In this document: piece after piece, positions 7,001 to 13,344 of the stretch
Layout of the letters: each line of letters starts with the position of its first letter
Numbering within the stretch: position 1 is the stretch's first letter
Source: Candidatus Nomurabacteria bacterium
GTDB taxonomy: Bacteria; Patescibacteriota; Minisyncoccia; Phycocordibacterales; UBA9973
Direction of reading: 5' to 3'
DNA: 15,313 nucleotides
Assembly (NCBI GenBank): GCA_943356455.1
Contig: CALRFB010000015.1
Coordinates: 1 to 15,313, forward strand
Notes under the pieces: generated by a model
Databases searched by the model: none
What the model was told of the DNA's origin: nothing
Seen by the model: only the letters and a program-made list of their open reading frames with translations
Program-made: the position numbers and the translations under genes

Positions 7001-8194
7001 GCTTTGCACCGCATCAAGCATATACATCATTTGAAATGCCATTGGAGAAGAAAGCCCGTTTTGCGTAATCGCAGGAGAAGTATCACCGAACGAAGCTTGC
7101 CCCAGCTCATAATCTGCCGCAATTCCATTTGTAAAACTAGATACTGAGCCGACGTTATACGCTGATATTCTATTATTACCTGTATCAGAGACCAAGATAA
7201 CACCTTGTGTATAGTCATAATCTGCATATTTAGGAGTATTCAGTTCGGCGGAACCCGTGCCGCCTCCCGCAGTAGTAAAATTAACCTGGCCGAGTACAGA
7301 GGTTGCATTTGCACCAGTACCCGTAATATCAGAAGTGGCATAAAAAAGAACCCTATTATTCCCGGTGTCTGAAATCAACACACCAACGGCATTTGTTGCA
7401 ACCCCTACAGGCGCTGAAAAAATAGAGTCGGTTGTTCCAGCTGTAGTAACGTTGAAAGTTGGCTGCCCTAGTACGAACAAACCAGCCTGTCCATGAATTC
7501 CACCCTGCCCTGCATATCCGTCGAAAACCATAACGCGATTGTTGCCTGTATCTGCAACAAATAGTTGACCAGTCGAGTCCACATCGACTCCACGCGGAGA
7601 GTTTAACCCAGCATTACCGTTAGCCGGCGTATTTGAAAATAAATCTGATTGACCAACCACATAATCTGCAGACATTCCAGAAAAAAGACTCGTTGTGGCG
7701 AAGGACAAAACTCGATTATTGCCTGTATCTGCAACAAATAATTGTCCGTAGGTAGTTTCAAATGCTACCGCTGTCGGTGTATTCATGTGGGAGTCATCGA
7801 TCCCAGGACTCGATGATATAAAATCTGTTTGTCCAAGAACGTAATCGGCATTGGTATCAACCAGTGTTCCATCAGTATTCATACTAAAAACCAAAACACG
7901 ATTATCGTCTGGGTCTGCGACATACATTCGTAAATTTGTAGGATCTATTGCAACACTACTTGGATTTTTGAAACCAACATCATTGGTACTTCCCGCCCCG
8001 TTCCATGGATCACCCTGTATATAACTTTTAGGATAACTATTGTACGGAGGATCAAATTGACCCAACACATCACTTGCTTGATACACACCGACATCTGCTC
8101 GGGAAAAATATACCAATCCGGCAATAGCAAAAAACCCTAAAAGAGCAAGCATAATAATATGCAGGGTTTTCAATCTATTCCTCACGAATTCCAT
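4019..8194 (-). CDS. Giant envelope-anchored multidomain NHL-propeller protein
   Basis: A 1391-residue protein counted from the ATG at 8194; a GTG-initiated extension to 8278 is rejected because it starts inside a terminator hairpin and runs through the promoter. Order: N-terminal membrane segment 11-30; NHL-type repeats about 35-855, with [V/I]xGQ-like motifs near 43, 119, 179, 241, 300, 363, 438, 520, 598 and 807 and DTGNNRV-type turns (156-162, 215-221, 277-282, 337-342); a putative Ig (He_PIG-like) domain about 868-945 with LPAGLSL and VSGTPTTAG; three Cys-pair repeats (958-972, 980-994, 1003-1017); a Pro-rich linker 1020-1036; membrane segments about 1090-1110 and 1264-1302; and carboxypeptidase-regulatory-like domains about 1135-1195 and 1308-1391. 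It is probably a cell-surface protein displaying propellers for binding or adhesion, which is inference. An extended -10 promoter lies directly before the ATG. Confidence 0.85.
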   Translation of the reverse strand: MEFVRNRLKTLHIIMLALLGFFAIAGLVYFSRADVGVYQASDVLGQFDPPYNSYPKSYIQGDPWNGAGSTNDVGFKNPSSVAIDPTNLRMYVADPDDNRVLVFSMNTDGTLVDTNADYVLGQTDFISSSPGIDDSHMNTPTAVAFETTYGQLFVADTGNNRVLSFATTSLFSGMSADYVVGQSDLFSNTPANGNAGLNSPRGVDVDSTGQLFVADTGNNRVMVFDGYAGQGGIHGQAGLFVLGQPTFNVTTAGTTDSIFSAPVGVATNAVGVLISDTGNNRVLFYATSDITGTGANATSVLGQVNFTTAGGGTGSAELNTPKYADYDYTQGVILVSDTGNNRISAYNVGSVSSFTNGIAADYELGQASFGDTSPAITQNGLSSPMAFQMMYMLDAVQSSFEVPGVRRKVYVVDSAANRVLTYTYTSASDLAQANAIDVIGQFTTVNNPMGTTPVFTLDNVFSGDTGRNNLGFDGARKSFVDTVNHRLFIVNRGDAGSRSAVVVYDLDSTNNLIDHVADHIIGQTDFNYVTLEVSQDSFGAGVAQGINSLAYDTVNDRLFVSDPYRVLVFDVRPSGSAPLDTCGVVSTGLTDGMNASCVMGQPDFTSINSLVSNRAQIIPIAIEFDSLHQRLFVANSALGAKKISVFDLAAGIANNPLATAIFASPTIQYEISDLAYDTNHNLLYVGDNRMYDVSWTGGSVVWIYDMSSPADSMNPIAVLGTSHTSDDGSGHTTSDMVADADQCGTYTGTHNEVWSVQTICDQVGGLGYDALADVLYVGMKSGDAGGPSRILVFDTSNITTNMPASAVLGQQNFTDTTTNGISGFRSTNLTVGFGVDSTHSRVYASEGNRVLVYQFVKPDVVTLPDGQATLSYTSSSLTASQSQGAVTYTAYSGLPAGLSLAGGGIVSGTPTTAGSYNLLVRAVDTFASAGTFFGARTYPITITSAPGGGGTIGGGVLCQDATATNYLQSGSCTYTSPVMCTNPVATNYGQGGVCIFPLPPIACADPLAINNGLVGVCIYPNPVPVPNPTPTPTPGPGSQTDACDNIAGVQLLVPSGMTVQNHICLSPLVQPVDTSISPAVVASMVKKTSRLGLILGSLAAFFAGSIVLSELAFLPQRIWQLLLGALGFKKRIRRWGTVYDSITKQPLDPVYVSLYDKDGKEVATSITDIDGRFGFLLQPGRYTIVVHKTNYLFPSRELRGKTSDEVYGDLYFGEPFVVQKGDDAIAKNIPMDPLLFNWNEYVKHEQKLTKWNARKDKIINRVLNILFVVGFIASIVGAIIEPITFNFAIVGIYLVLLLIRELGMRAYRTGSVITKKGVPLPYGLIHIYSAKIGKKLFTRPLDNLGRYYALVPKGQYYIEIATKNADQSYTEIFKSDVFRARRGVINKRFTV

Positions 8195-8201
8195 TCCTAC
8201 C

Positions 8202-8210
8202 ATTATAGCA
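8202..8210 (-). promoter_or_regulatory. Extended -10 promoter of the giant protein gene
   Basis: Minus strand TGCTATAAT, a TGn-extended -10 element, ends seven bases before the ATG at 8194. There is no good -35 at 16-18 bases. The start site should coincide with the ATG, so the mRNA is predicted leaderless. An in-frame ATG at 8203 overlaps the -10 box itself, which argues for the start at 8194. Confidence 0.72.
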
Positions 8211-8271
8211 ATTTCCCCACTTTTTTTCGTGATAAAGCGTGTATAAATACTGTTATAGCTAACATGTAAAA

Positions 8272-8295
8272 AAGCCACTCCCTAGGGAGTGGCTT
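8272..8295 (-). terminator. Terminator of the 291-residue gene
   Basis: A perfect 24-base palindrome (AAGCCACTCCCT and its complement) that folds with a small loop and is followed by a T run on the minus strand. It lies 17 bases beyond the TAA of the gene ending at 8313 and upstream of the giant gene's promoter. A-rich sequence also borders it on the other side. Confidence 0.85.
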
Positions 8296-8312
8296 ACTAA
8301 AAAAAAATAAAC

Positions 8313-9188
8313 TTAGGCAGTCGTCTGCTCGGTTTCAAAGTCAAAAATTTCAACTCCGTCAACAATACTTGCTAGCAAATCTACAACACCTTCAGGTGTG
8401 TACACATTTCCTGCTGGCATCTTTATGGTGCCGCTAGGTGTCCATGTGAAGCCGGTATCTTGCAAATCTTCAACAATTGGTAAGATGAATCCTACAACAG
8501 ACTGGTCATAGGCCATCTGTAGAGTACGGCTTTTCTTGCCCACCAACGCTACGATATCGTAACGCACACTTTCTGGACCTTGTGTTCGTAGTTGAGCCTG
8601 CAAATCCTGGACAGTAAAAATCACGTTGTTTGGATTTTCAATGAGTACAGTTGCGATTGTCAGTTCACGCATCGTGGCGTCCTGCAATGTAACATGTATT
8701 GTTTTGATTGATTCTTTATCCAATCCTTCAATAAACATTTTAACTTGCATACCGCGTTCGTACAGCTTATCTGCCTGCAGTACTGTTATTTCAACCATTT
8801 TAGAAACACTGTGCACATCACCCGATGGCACCAGATTTCTTAAAAACGTTTGCATTTCAACAGGGGTGATTTTCTCGAGTGTTTTTACCCAAGAAATCAT
8901 TTTGGTTAATTCCGGTCTAGAAACAATATTCAAGCCTTGGTCTTGAGCAACAATTGCTACTAAACTTTTACGGCTGGTATACGCTTCCTTACTCCAACCC
9001 TCGTGGCGGATATCACAGATGTGGAATACATCGTCCGGATTTGCTTTGTTCATCATCTCAAAATCGATCGTCCCTTCTTTTGAAAAAGGTACGGGTACAA
9101 CCTTGCACCCTGTCGCATGAGCGGTAATTTGAGTGAGCATTAACACACTCAATGGTAATACTGCGGGAGAAAATGCGTGTTTATTCAT
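8313..9188 (-). CDS. Unrecognised 291-residue protein
   Basis: I do not recognise this family. It is a 291-residue protein with no convincing signal peptide: the N-terminal MNKHAFSPAVLPLSVLMLTQ is moderately hydrophobic but broken by prolines and lacks a cleavage site. The body is mixed alpha/beta in composition. Cys28 and Cys58 are its only cysteines. Segments 88-160 look helical (PELTKMISWVKTLEKITP onward), while 160-230 carry alternating hydrophobic strands, and the C-terminal part (about 235-291) ends acidic. It has its own terminator and a long upstream region holding a TTGACA promoter and a stem-loop, so expression may be controlled after initiation. A second, weaker -10 (TAAACT, 9199-9194) five bases before the ATG would give a leaderless form. 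It is probably cytoplasmic; no role is proposed. Confidence 0.75.
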   Translation of the reverse strand: MNKHAFSPAVLPLSVLMLTQITAHATGCKVVPVPFSKEGTIDFEMMNKANPDDVFHICDIRHEGWSKEAYTSRKSLVAIVAQDQGLNIVSRPELTKMISWVKTLEKITPVEMQTFLRNLVPSGDVHSVSKMVEITVLQADKLYERGMQVKMFIEGLDKESIKTIHVTLQDATMRELTIATVLIENPNNVIFTVQDLQAQLRTQGPESVRYDIVALVGKKSRTLQMAYDQSVVGFILPIVEDLQDTGFTWTPSGTIKMPAGNVYTPEGVVDLLASIVDGVEIFDFETEQTTA

Positions 9189-9217
9189 ACTTTAGTTTAT
9201 TTAAGCCGTCGCTACGT

Positions 9218-9269
9218 TGCGATCGGTGAAGAATGCGCGCACTACTGCGTACTTACTTCACCAATCACA
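9218..9269 (-). promoter_or_regulatory. Stem-loop in the leader of the 291-residue gene
   Basis: Inverted repeat arms at 9218-9231 and 9256-9269 can form a 14-base-pair stem in the minus-strand RNA around a 24-base loop, and the loop holds a smaller CGCA/TGCG hairpin. Two positions pair only as G-U in the minus-strand RNA and would be C-A mismatches in a plus-strand RNA, which favours a minus-strand transcript. No T run follows, so it is not an ordinary terminator. It lies about 30 bases upstream of the ATG at 9188. Confidence 0.5.
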
Positions 9270-9315
9270 CCGAGCGGAGACATTTTCAAAAAGAACATCC
9301 CACACAGGGAGAGAT

Positions 9316-9344
9316 ATAGTAACCTGCTTATATTTTTTTGTCAA
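9316..9344 (-). promoter_or_regulatory. Distal promoter of the 291-residue gene
   Basis: Minus strand: a perfect TTGACA (9344-9339), a 17-base spacer, and TACTAT (9321-9316, four of six). The predicted start near 9309 gives a leader of about 120 bases containing the stem-loop. The -35 box follows the T tract of the DoxX-gene terminator. Confidence 0.55.
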
Positions 9345-9350
9345 ACAACA

Positions 9351-9372
9351 AAGCCATCCTCTTGGGATGGCC
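9351..9372 (-). terminator. Terminator of the DoxX-like gene
   Basis: A seven-base-pair stem (GCCATCC at 9353-9359 with GGATGGC at 9365-9371) closes a five-base loop. On the minus strand it is followed by a T-rich but interrupted tract (CTTTGTTGTTTG). It lies about 40 bases beyond the gene's stop. Confidence 0.65.
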
Positions 9373-9408
9373 TTTGCTCTGTAGCTAAAAATAATACTTC
9401 GGGCTAGG

Positions 9409-9837
9409 TTAGTTATTTATCGGTCTGGGTGAAAACGCCAACACAGCAAAAACGATTGCATAAATAATGTGATCATCGATCAGTGGATTATTTGCAGAAG
9501 GGATGAGTGCGAGATACATAAGCAACATCATCACTGCCCCAACCAAACATGCCCATTTCATAAATCTGTTGAATAGTAATGACGCACCTACAAAAAGAAG
9601 GCCGATCATAAAAAGCCAATCGACGAGCATATTGCCGGCAAGACTACTAAACAACGTGGCGAATGGACCATGAACACCGTGCGCCAAGAAACCAGTTGTT
9701 GGTGAACCACCATTGATCCACGCTGAGGCTTTAGGAGTAGCAAAACCCAAACCAAACAGTTTATCGACGAATGCCCATATCATAATAAAACCCATCGCGA
9801 TTCGTAACCCTATAAGTGAATATGAATAGTTTTTCAT
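9409..9837 (-). CDS. DoxX-like four-helix membrane protein
   Basis: A 142-residue integral membrane protein with four predicted helices at about 8-28, 68-88, 93-112 and 120-136. The segment WINGGSPTTGFLAHGVHGPFA (40-60), between helices 1 and 2, resembles the conserved loop of the DoxX/DoxD group, whose better-studied members are the small subunit of thiosulfate:quinone oxidoreductase. The group also includes many proteins of unknown role, so no reaction is assigned. It is encoded alone, with a TATACT box six bases before the ATG (leaderless prediction) and a hairpin terminator after it. It lies 60 bases downstream of the DUF167 gene on the same strand, but its own promoter suggests separate transcription. 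The fold-level assignment is good; the function is uncertain. Confidence 0.8.
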   Translation of the reverse strand: MKNYSYSLIGLRIAMGFIMIWAFVDKLFGLGFATPKASAWINGGSPTTGFLAHGVHGPFATLFSSLAGNMLVDWLFMIGLLFVGASLLFNRFMKWACLVGAVMMLLMYLALIPSANNPLIDDHIIYAIVFAVLAFSPRPINN

Positions 9838-9843
9838 ATATTA

Positions 9844-9849
9844 AGTATA
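9844..9849 (-). promoter_or_regulatory. -10 box of the DoxX-like gene
   Basis: TATACT on the minus strand, six bases before the ATG at 9837, within GGTTTATACTTAATATATG. The same layout (GGTnnATACTTnATATATG) occurs before the gene starting at 13715. No convincing -35 is seen. Confidence 0.55.
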
Positions 9850-9897
9850 AACCTGTTTTTTTCTTTTACTAGGGCTAGTTATCCACTTATGAAGAAA

Positions 9898-10122
9898 TTA
9901 TGAATTTAAAATACTGACAATCTTACTCCGATCATGGTGCCCGCTTACCATCCGAACCGCACTTGCTGAAACCCCCAATTCACGCGCAATAAGTTCCTTA
10001 ACCCGTTGATTTGCAAGGTTTCTTTCCGCCGGCTCACGTACCCAAATCCGATATTCATCGGGTTTTATCTGGTCAATTTTCTCCATTTTCGCACCAGATA
10101 CGACTTTGAGCTTTATATACAT
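9898..10122 (-). CDS. DUF167/YggU (UPF0235) family protein
   Basis: A 74-residue protein with the features of the UPF0235 family: an N-terminal strand and VSGAK (8-12, usually V.PGA), then IWVREPAERNLANQRVKELI (26-45), matching the family's apP.dGkAN..li segment, followed by ARELGVSASAVRMVSG and DRSKIV, the usual v.iv.G..sr.K pattern. Length is slightly below the typical 95 or so because the N-terminus is compact. The family is a small alpha/beta fold of unknown biochemical role, found in bacteria, archaea and eukaryotes. It is divergent from the acidic secreted-protein gene at 10175, with a 52-base gap containing both promoters. Its extended -10 (TGCTATACT) ends six bases before the ATG. Confidence 0.87.
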   Translation of the reverse strand: MYIKLKVVSGAKMEKIDQIKPDEYRIWVREPAERNLANQRVKELIARELGVSASAVRMVSGHHDRSKIVSILNS

Positions 10123-10128
10123 GCATTA

Positions 10129-10167
10129 AGTATAGCAAAAAGACCTTTTTCACTTCTGGTGTATAAT
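10129..10167. promoter_or_regulatory. Overlapping divergent promoters of the DUF167 gene and the acidic-protein gene
   Basis: On the minus strand TGCTATACT (10137-10129) ends six bases before the ATG at 10122. On the plus strand TATAAT (10162-10167) ends seven bases before the ATG at 10175. The two -10 boxes are 27 bases apart, so each promoter's -35 region lies inside the other promoter. Neither has a strong -35. Both mRNAs are predicted to be leaderless. Confidence 0.7.
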
Positions 10168-10174
10168 AGAGGCT

Positions 10175-10903
10175 ATGAAATATTCGAAAAAATCATTCAC
10201 CATTATCAGTGCATTAGTAGTCGTTTTAGCAATTGTCTTCGCTTCACCACTTGCAACACTTGCCCGTGAAAGCTCAGAAGGAAGCAAGAGTCAGGACGGT
10301 AGCCAAAACCTTAAAAGCGACGATAGCGATGACGGAGAAGACGAAGATGAGTCAGACGATGATGACGGAAATATCAATTCCCCTGATATTGTTGGTACTG
10401 CAACAGGTACACCGATTTCAGACGTAACCACTTCAAGTGATGACGATGACGGGGAAGACGAGAGCTCGGAGCACAGCAAGGGCGATGATCATAAAAGCAC
10501 CGTGGCTACATTTGTTCAAACACTCAACACCATTGCCGATGGACAGAAAAATAAAGGGATTGGTGATAAAGTTCGCGAAGTCGCCCAAGCACAATCACAA
10601 TCAGTAGAAAAAGTAGCGAAAGCAGCAGATAAACTCGAAAATCGCGGTAAATTTGCTAAATTCTTTTTTGGACCAAGTTTTGCTAGTCTCGATATCTTGA
10701 AAGCTGAACTTTCCGAAACCAGCACTCGCCTTGCAGGACTCAAGACACTCATGACAACAATAACAGACACCGATGTTAAAGCCGCACTTACTACAGAAAT
10801 CTCAGCATTAGAGAAAGATGAGGCAAATCTCCAGGCTCTCGTAGATGCAAATGCTACAAAATCAGGAGTATTTGGATGGCTTGTAAAGATGCTTCGTAAA
10901 TAA
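10175..10903 (+). CDS. Secreted acidic low-complexity/coiled-coil protein
   Basis: A 242-residue exported protein. Residues 1-30 form a signal peptide (basic KYSKK, hydrophobic 9-24, likely cleavage after TLA-30). Residues 32-106 are a low-complexity Asp/Glu/Ser region with two very acidic blocks, about 49-65 and 89-97, with Asp runs such as DDSDDGEDEDES. Residues 108-225 are largely helical with heptad-like stretches (VREVAQAQSQSVEKVAKAADKLE, 133-155, and 173-225), likely a coiled coil. The end (GVFGWLVKMLRK) is an amphipathic basic tail that could touch the membrane. The acidic blocks could bind calcium or repel surfaces; that is speculation. No named family is recognised. The gene ends in a bidirectional terminator shared with the DUF378 gene. 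Confidence 0.8.
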   Translation: MKYSKKSFTIISALVVVLAIVFASPLATLARESSEGSKSQDGSQNLKSDDSDDGEDEDESDDDDGNINSPDIVGTATGTPISDVTTSSDDDDGEDESSEHSKGDDHKSTVATFVQTLNTIADGQKNKGIGDKVREVAQAQSQSVEKVAKAADKLENRGKFAKFFFGPSFASLDILKAELSETSTRLAGLKTLMTTITDTDVKAALTTEISALEKDEANLQALVDANATKSGVFGWLVKMLRK

Positions 10904-10923
10904 TTTCATTAGTCACCTCAAAC

Positions 10924-10952
10924 AAAAAAACGCCCCGTAGAGGGCGTTTTTT
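10924..10952. terminator. Bidirectional terminator between convergent genes
   Basis: CGCCC (10931-10935) pairs with GGGCG (10942-10946) around a six-base loop. It is extended by a run of A before and T after, giving a T tract on both strands. It lies between the plus-strand gene ending at 10903 and the minus-strand gene ending at 10972. Confidence 0.85.
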
Positions 10953-10971
10953 AATAGTAGCGTAAACGCTA

Positions 10972-11196
10972 TTACATCTGTGAACCGTTCTTGTTGTTGC
11001 AATTTGCACACATTTTCTTGTGTGTAAATATTTCGTAAACAGCTGAAAGACCGACGAGGATGTATATAAGGCGAGAGATGGTTTCTGTTTGACCGCCAAA
11101 CAACATACCGACATCCCAACCAAATGCACCGACCAAGAGCCAGTTCAAACCGCCAATAACGAGAAGCAAAAACGTCAACGTATGCAATGATTTCAT
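10972..11196 (-). CDS. DUF378 family membrane protein
   Basis: A 74-residue protein with two membrane helices, about 7-24 and 41-57. The family signature is clear: LLVIGGLNWLLVGAFGWDV (11-29), then SRLIYILVGLSAVYEI (41-56). The C-terminal tail carries CxxC (Cys63 and Cys66, in MCANCNN), which could bind metal or form a disulfide; CxxC-bearing tails occur in some relatives. The function of the family is unknown. A TATAAT ends eight bases before the ATG, so the leader is at most a base or two. Downstream is the shared bidirectional terminator. The two alternative minus-strand frames over the same bases lack the motif and are shadows. Confidence 0.87.
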   Translation of the reverse strand: MKSLHTLTFLLLVIGGLNWLLVGAFGWDVGMLFGGQTETISRLIYILVGLSAVYEIFTHKKMCANCNNKNGSQM

Positions 11197-11204
11197 GGCA
11201 AAAA

Positions 11205-11210
11205 ATTATA
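11205..11210 (-). promoter_or_regulatory. -10 box of the DUF378 gene
   Basis: TATAAT on the minus strand, eight bases before the ATG at 11196. The -35 region is poor. Confidence 0.55.
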
Positions 11211-11256
11211 CTAATTACTAATAACTAACTCCTCTATTCTACCACTTTCGTTAAAA

Positions 11257-11269
11257 ACCCACTGTGGGT
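11257..11269 (-). terminator. Short candidate terminator
   Basis: ACCCA (11257-11261) and TGGGT (11265-11269) around a three-base loop, followed on the minus strand by four T. It lies 6 bases beyond the TAA of the gene ending at 11276. The stem is short, so this is a modest call. Confidence 0.45.
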
Positions 11270-11275
11270 AACTTT

Positions 11276-11788
11276 TTACCAGATCATGCCCAGTGTATCG
11301 CAGTGTGGGCGACCGTTTGCCCCGAGGCCGATGCACCACCATACATTGTGTGCAGTAGCTTCAAACGTAAAAATAGTAACAATATTCCCATTTCTCACCC
11401 CGCATTCGATGCTGAGCTCATTTCCATTTCCTGTCTCAGTGGCTAGTATTCCTGTTAGAGCTTTATAGATATCCTGACCATATGCCACTATTTCTTCTCC
11501 GGAAACTGAAATAGGTGTACGCATCTTTTCGCCTTTACTGTTCGTGTAATAAGAGATATCAAAGTTTTTTGACTTTGAATTCCATTTCGAATTGAGTACA
11601 CCCCCTGCTTTTATTATTTCTGTCGGTGTCGTCAATGATTTATAAGGTGAAGTATCGGCGACTGCATCTGTACTCAACGCTCCCAACTTTGCGTCGTCAT
11701 TTTTAAAACCCGATCTACTAAATGTTGCGACTAAAAGCACAACTGCAAGCGTTCCCAAGAGAGTAAATATTACTTTTGATTTTTTCAT
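11276..11788 (-). CDS. Membrane-anchored or secreted orphan, 170 residues
   Basis: I do not recognise this protein. It has a basic start (MKKSK), then one hydrophobic segment (about 6-23) acting as a signal anchor or signal peptide, and a 140-residue extracytoplasmic part. That part is Ser/Thr/Gly-rich at first (36-70), with IEC-GVRNG around 127-134, and a C-terminal block with Trp150, Trp151 and Trp170. Its three cysteines (129, 152, 163) are all in the C-terminal third, allowing one disulfide plus a free thiol. There is no lipobox at the N-terminus. It sits between the DUF378 gene and the NHL/CARDB gene on the same strand, with about 80 bases on either side. No convincing promoter is seen; a short hairpin follows the stop. 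Confidence 0.75.
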   Translation of the reverse strand: MKKSKVIFTLLGTLAVVLLVATFSRSGFKNDDAKLGALSTDAVADTSPYKSLTTPTEIIKAGGVLNSKWNSKSKNFDISYYTNSKGEKMRTPISVSGEEIVAYGQDIYKALTGILATETGNGNELSIECGVRNGNIVTIFTFEATAHNVWWCIGLGANGRPHCDTLGMIW

Positions 11789-11873
11789 ACTAGGGTAACT
11801 AATTATTAAATAGTCATTAGACCATGAAATAATTTTACCACAACATACATAAAATTAAAGCGCTCGTAGTAGA

Positions 11874-13334
11874 TTACGGAACAATAGTTAATGATGTGGC
11901 CAATGTATTATTGCCATCATTCGATTCGTTAATTATTTGAGCGGAATCTGCTTTGGCGGTAATGGTGTACGTACGAGCTGTCCTGCGTATAGCCGAGTCG
12001 TATCTTGTCGACATATTTGCAAAAATATACGACTGACCAGGTTGAAGTGTTACCGGGGAACCGAGGCTTACGTTTGAAAGATCGCCACTTACAACAGTTG
12101 TCGGTATGGTTGTGAGTGAAAGCTGAAAAGCATTTGGTCCAGTTGACTCGAGAGTAACTGGGGCATTGCCGATATTTTGTACAGTCGCATCATATTGAAT
12201 GAACGGATCTGTTGAGCTTACATGAATGGGTTGATTGCGAATCGTGATATTTGTTACGACAAGATCTGGAGCTGGCAATGTTTTACATAGCCCCGCCACA
12301 ATACCGTATGTTTGATCCATAAATTGACCGTTCCCGGACCCCATACTTCCCCATTTTGTTAAGAAAGTTCCTGACGAGTTAAATTTTTGAATACGAAAGT
12401 TGGTCTGATCAATTACATATATTCTATCGAGTGGATCTATCGCAAAATTTGAAACAAAATTGAATTCTCCGTCACCAGAACCAGCACTTCCCCAGCTATA
12501 AAGGTAAGTACCAGATTGGGTGAATTTTTGGATTCTGTTTGATTGCGAATCAGCAATATACACATTGTCGTGTGAATCTAAAGCGATAGCGTGTGGCCTA
12601 TCTAGATGGCCCAATGCTGACCCTTGTACACCCCACTGTGCAAGATAAAGTCCAATCGAACTAAAAATTTCAATTCGATCATTAAGAGAATCTGCTAAAT
12701 GAATGTTACTGGCAGAATCGTGAGCTATTCCATGCGAAACAGAAAATTGACCATTGCCGAATCCCTGACTACCCCACTTCAATAAAAAATCTCCGGTAGA
12801 AGTAAACTTTCTAATACTATGGTCCAGTTTATCATGTACATAGATATTATTATTTCGGTCGATAGTCATACTCCCTATACTAGAAAACTGACTATTGCCA
12901 TGTCCATGTGATCCCCACATAGTTACGTATCCGCCTTCGGCTGTAAATTTCTGCACTCTACGATTTAACATTTCAGAAACATATATATATCCAAAAGAAT
13001 CCTGAGCAAGGGAGTTTGGGAAATAGAATTGTCCACTACCGGTGCCGTATGTTCCCCACTGTGTTATATAGTCACCATTCTCGGTGAATTTTTCAATACG
13101 ATTATTTTGAAAGTCGGCTACATACACGCAGTATGTTGGTTCCTTTCCCGGGTCTGTACTACCACCTAGACCATCGGTGCCGACAGATCCGCCAACACCC
13201 AAAACTGCCCCGGCACTACTGTTTGTGGCTTGGTCAGCTGGAATAGGCTTTAGTAAAACAGAATAACCTACAAAACCGACGAAAAGTAATGCGCCGGCAA
13301 GTAGGAACTGACGAATATGGGTTGTAGTATTCAT
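11874..13334 (-). CDS. Six-bladed NHL propeller with C-terminal CARDB domain, membrane-anchored
   Basis: A 486-residue envelope protein. A hydrophobic segment (about 9-28) anchors or exports it. A Gly/Ser linker follows (38-65). Residues 67-350 are six NHL repeats: the WG pair recurs at 93, 140, 187, 234, 281 and 328, exactly 47 residues apart. Typical elements are GxGxGQF, then a hydrophobic strand with an Asp, then IYVAD-like strands and NRIQKF. Residues 355-486 resemble a CARDB/APHP adhesion domain (PDLVVTNITI, ATVQNIGNAPV and the terminal NESNDGNNT motif). The only two cysteines, Cys69 and Cys350, lie at the two ends of the propeller. NHL propellers bind proteins, RNA or glycans; here a surface binding role is inferred. 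It differs in repeat type from the giant protein at 4019-8194. Confidence 0.87.
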   Translation of the reverse strand: MNTTTHIRQFLLAGALLFVGFVGYSVLLKPIPADQATNSSAGAVLGVGGSVGTDGLGGSTDPGKEPTYCVYVADFQNNRIEKFTENGDYITQWGTYGTGSGQFYFPNSLAQDSFGYIYVSEMLNRRVQKFTAEGGYVTMWGSHGHGNSQFSSIGSMTIDRNNNIYVHDKLDHSIRKFTSTGDFLLKWGSQGFGNGQFSVSHGIAHDSASNIHLADSLNDRIEIFSSIGLYLAQWGVQGSALGHLDRPHAIALDSHDNVYIADSQSNRIQKFTQSGTYLYSWGSAGSGDGEFNFVSNFAIDPLDRIYVIDQTNFRIQKFNSSGTFLTKWGSMGSGNGQFMDQTYGIVAGLCKTLPAPDLVVTNITIRNQPIHVSSTDPFIQYDATVQNIGNAPVTLESTGPNAFQLSLTTIPTTVVSGDLSNVSLGSPVTLQPGQSYIFANMSTRYDSAIRRTARTYTITAKADSAQIINESNDGNNTLATSLTIVP

Positions 13335-13344
13335 TATGTTTTTT

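Noticed and set aside
7530..7745. Near-identical DNA segments about 180 bases apart, considered as a repeat array or CRISPR
   Set aside because: They encode the conserved VADTGNNRV turn of successive propeller repeats; there are no regular spacers.
8195..8278. GTG start extending the giant protein by 28 residues
   Set aside because: The GTG lies inside the preceding terminator palindrome and the extension includes the extended -10 promoter; the later ATG gives a proper membrane anchor.
10854..11129. Two minus-strand frames overlapping the DUF378 gene
   Set aside because: They lack the DUF378 signature, overlap the terminator or the plus-strand gene, and have no start signals.
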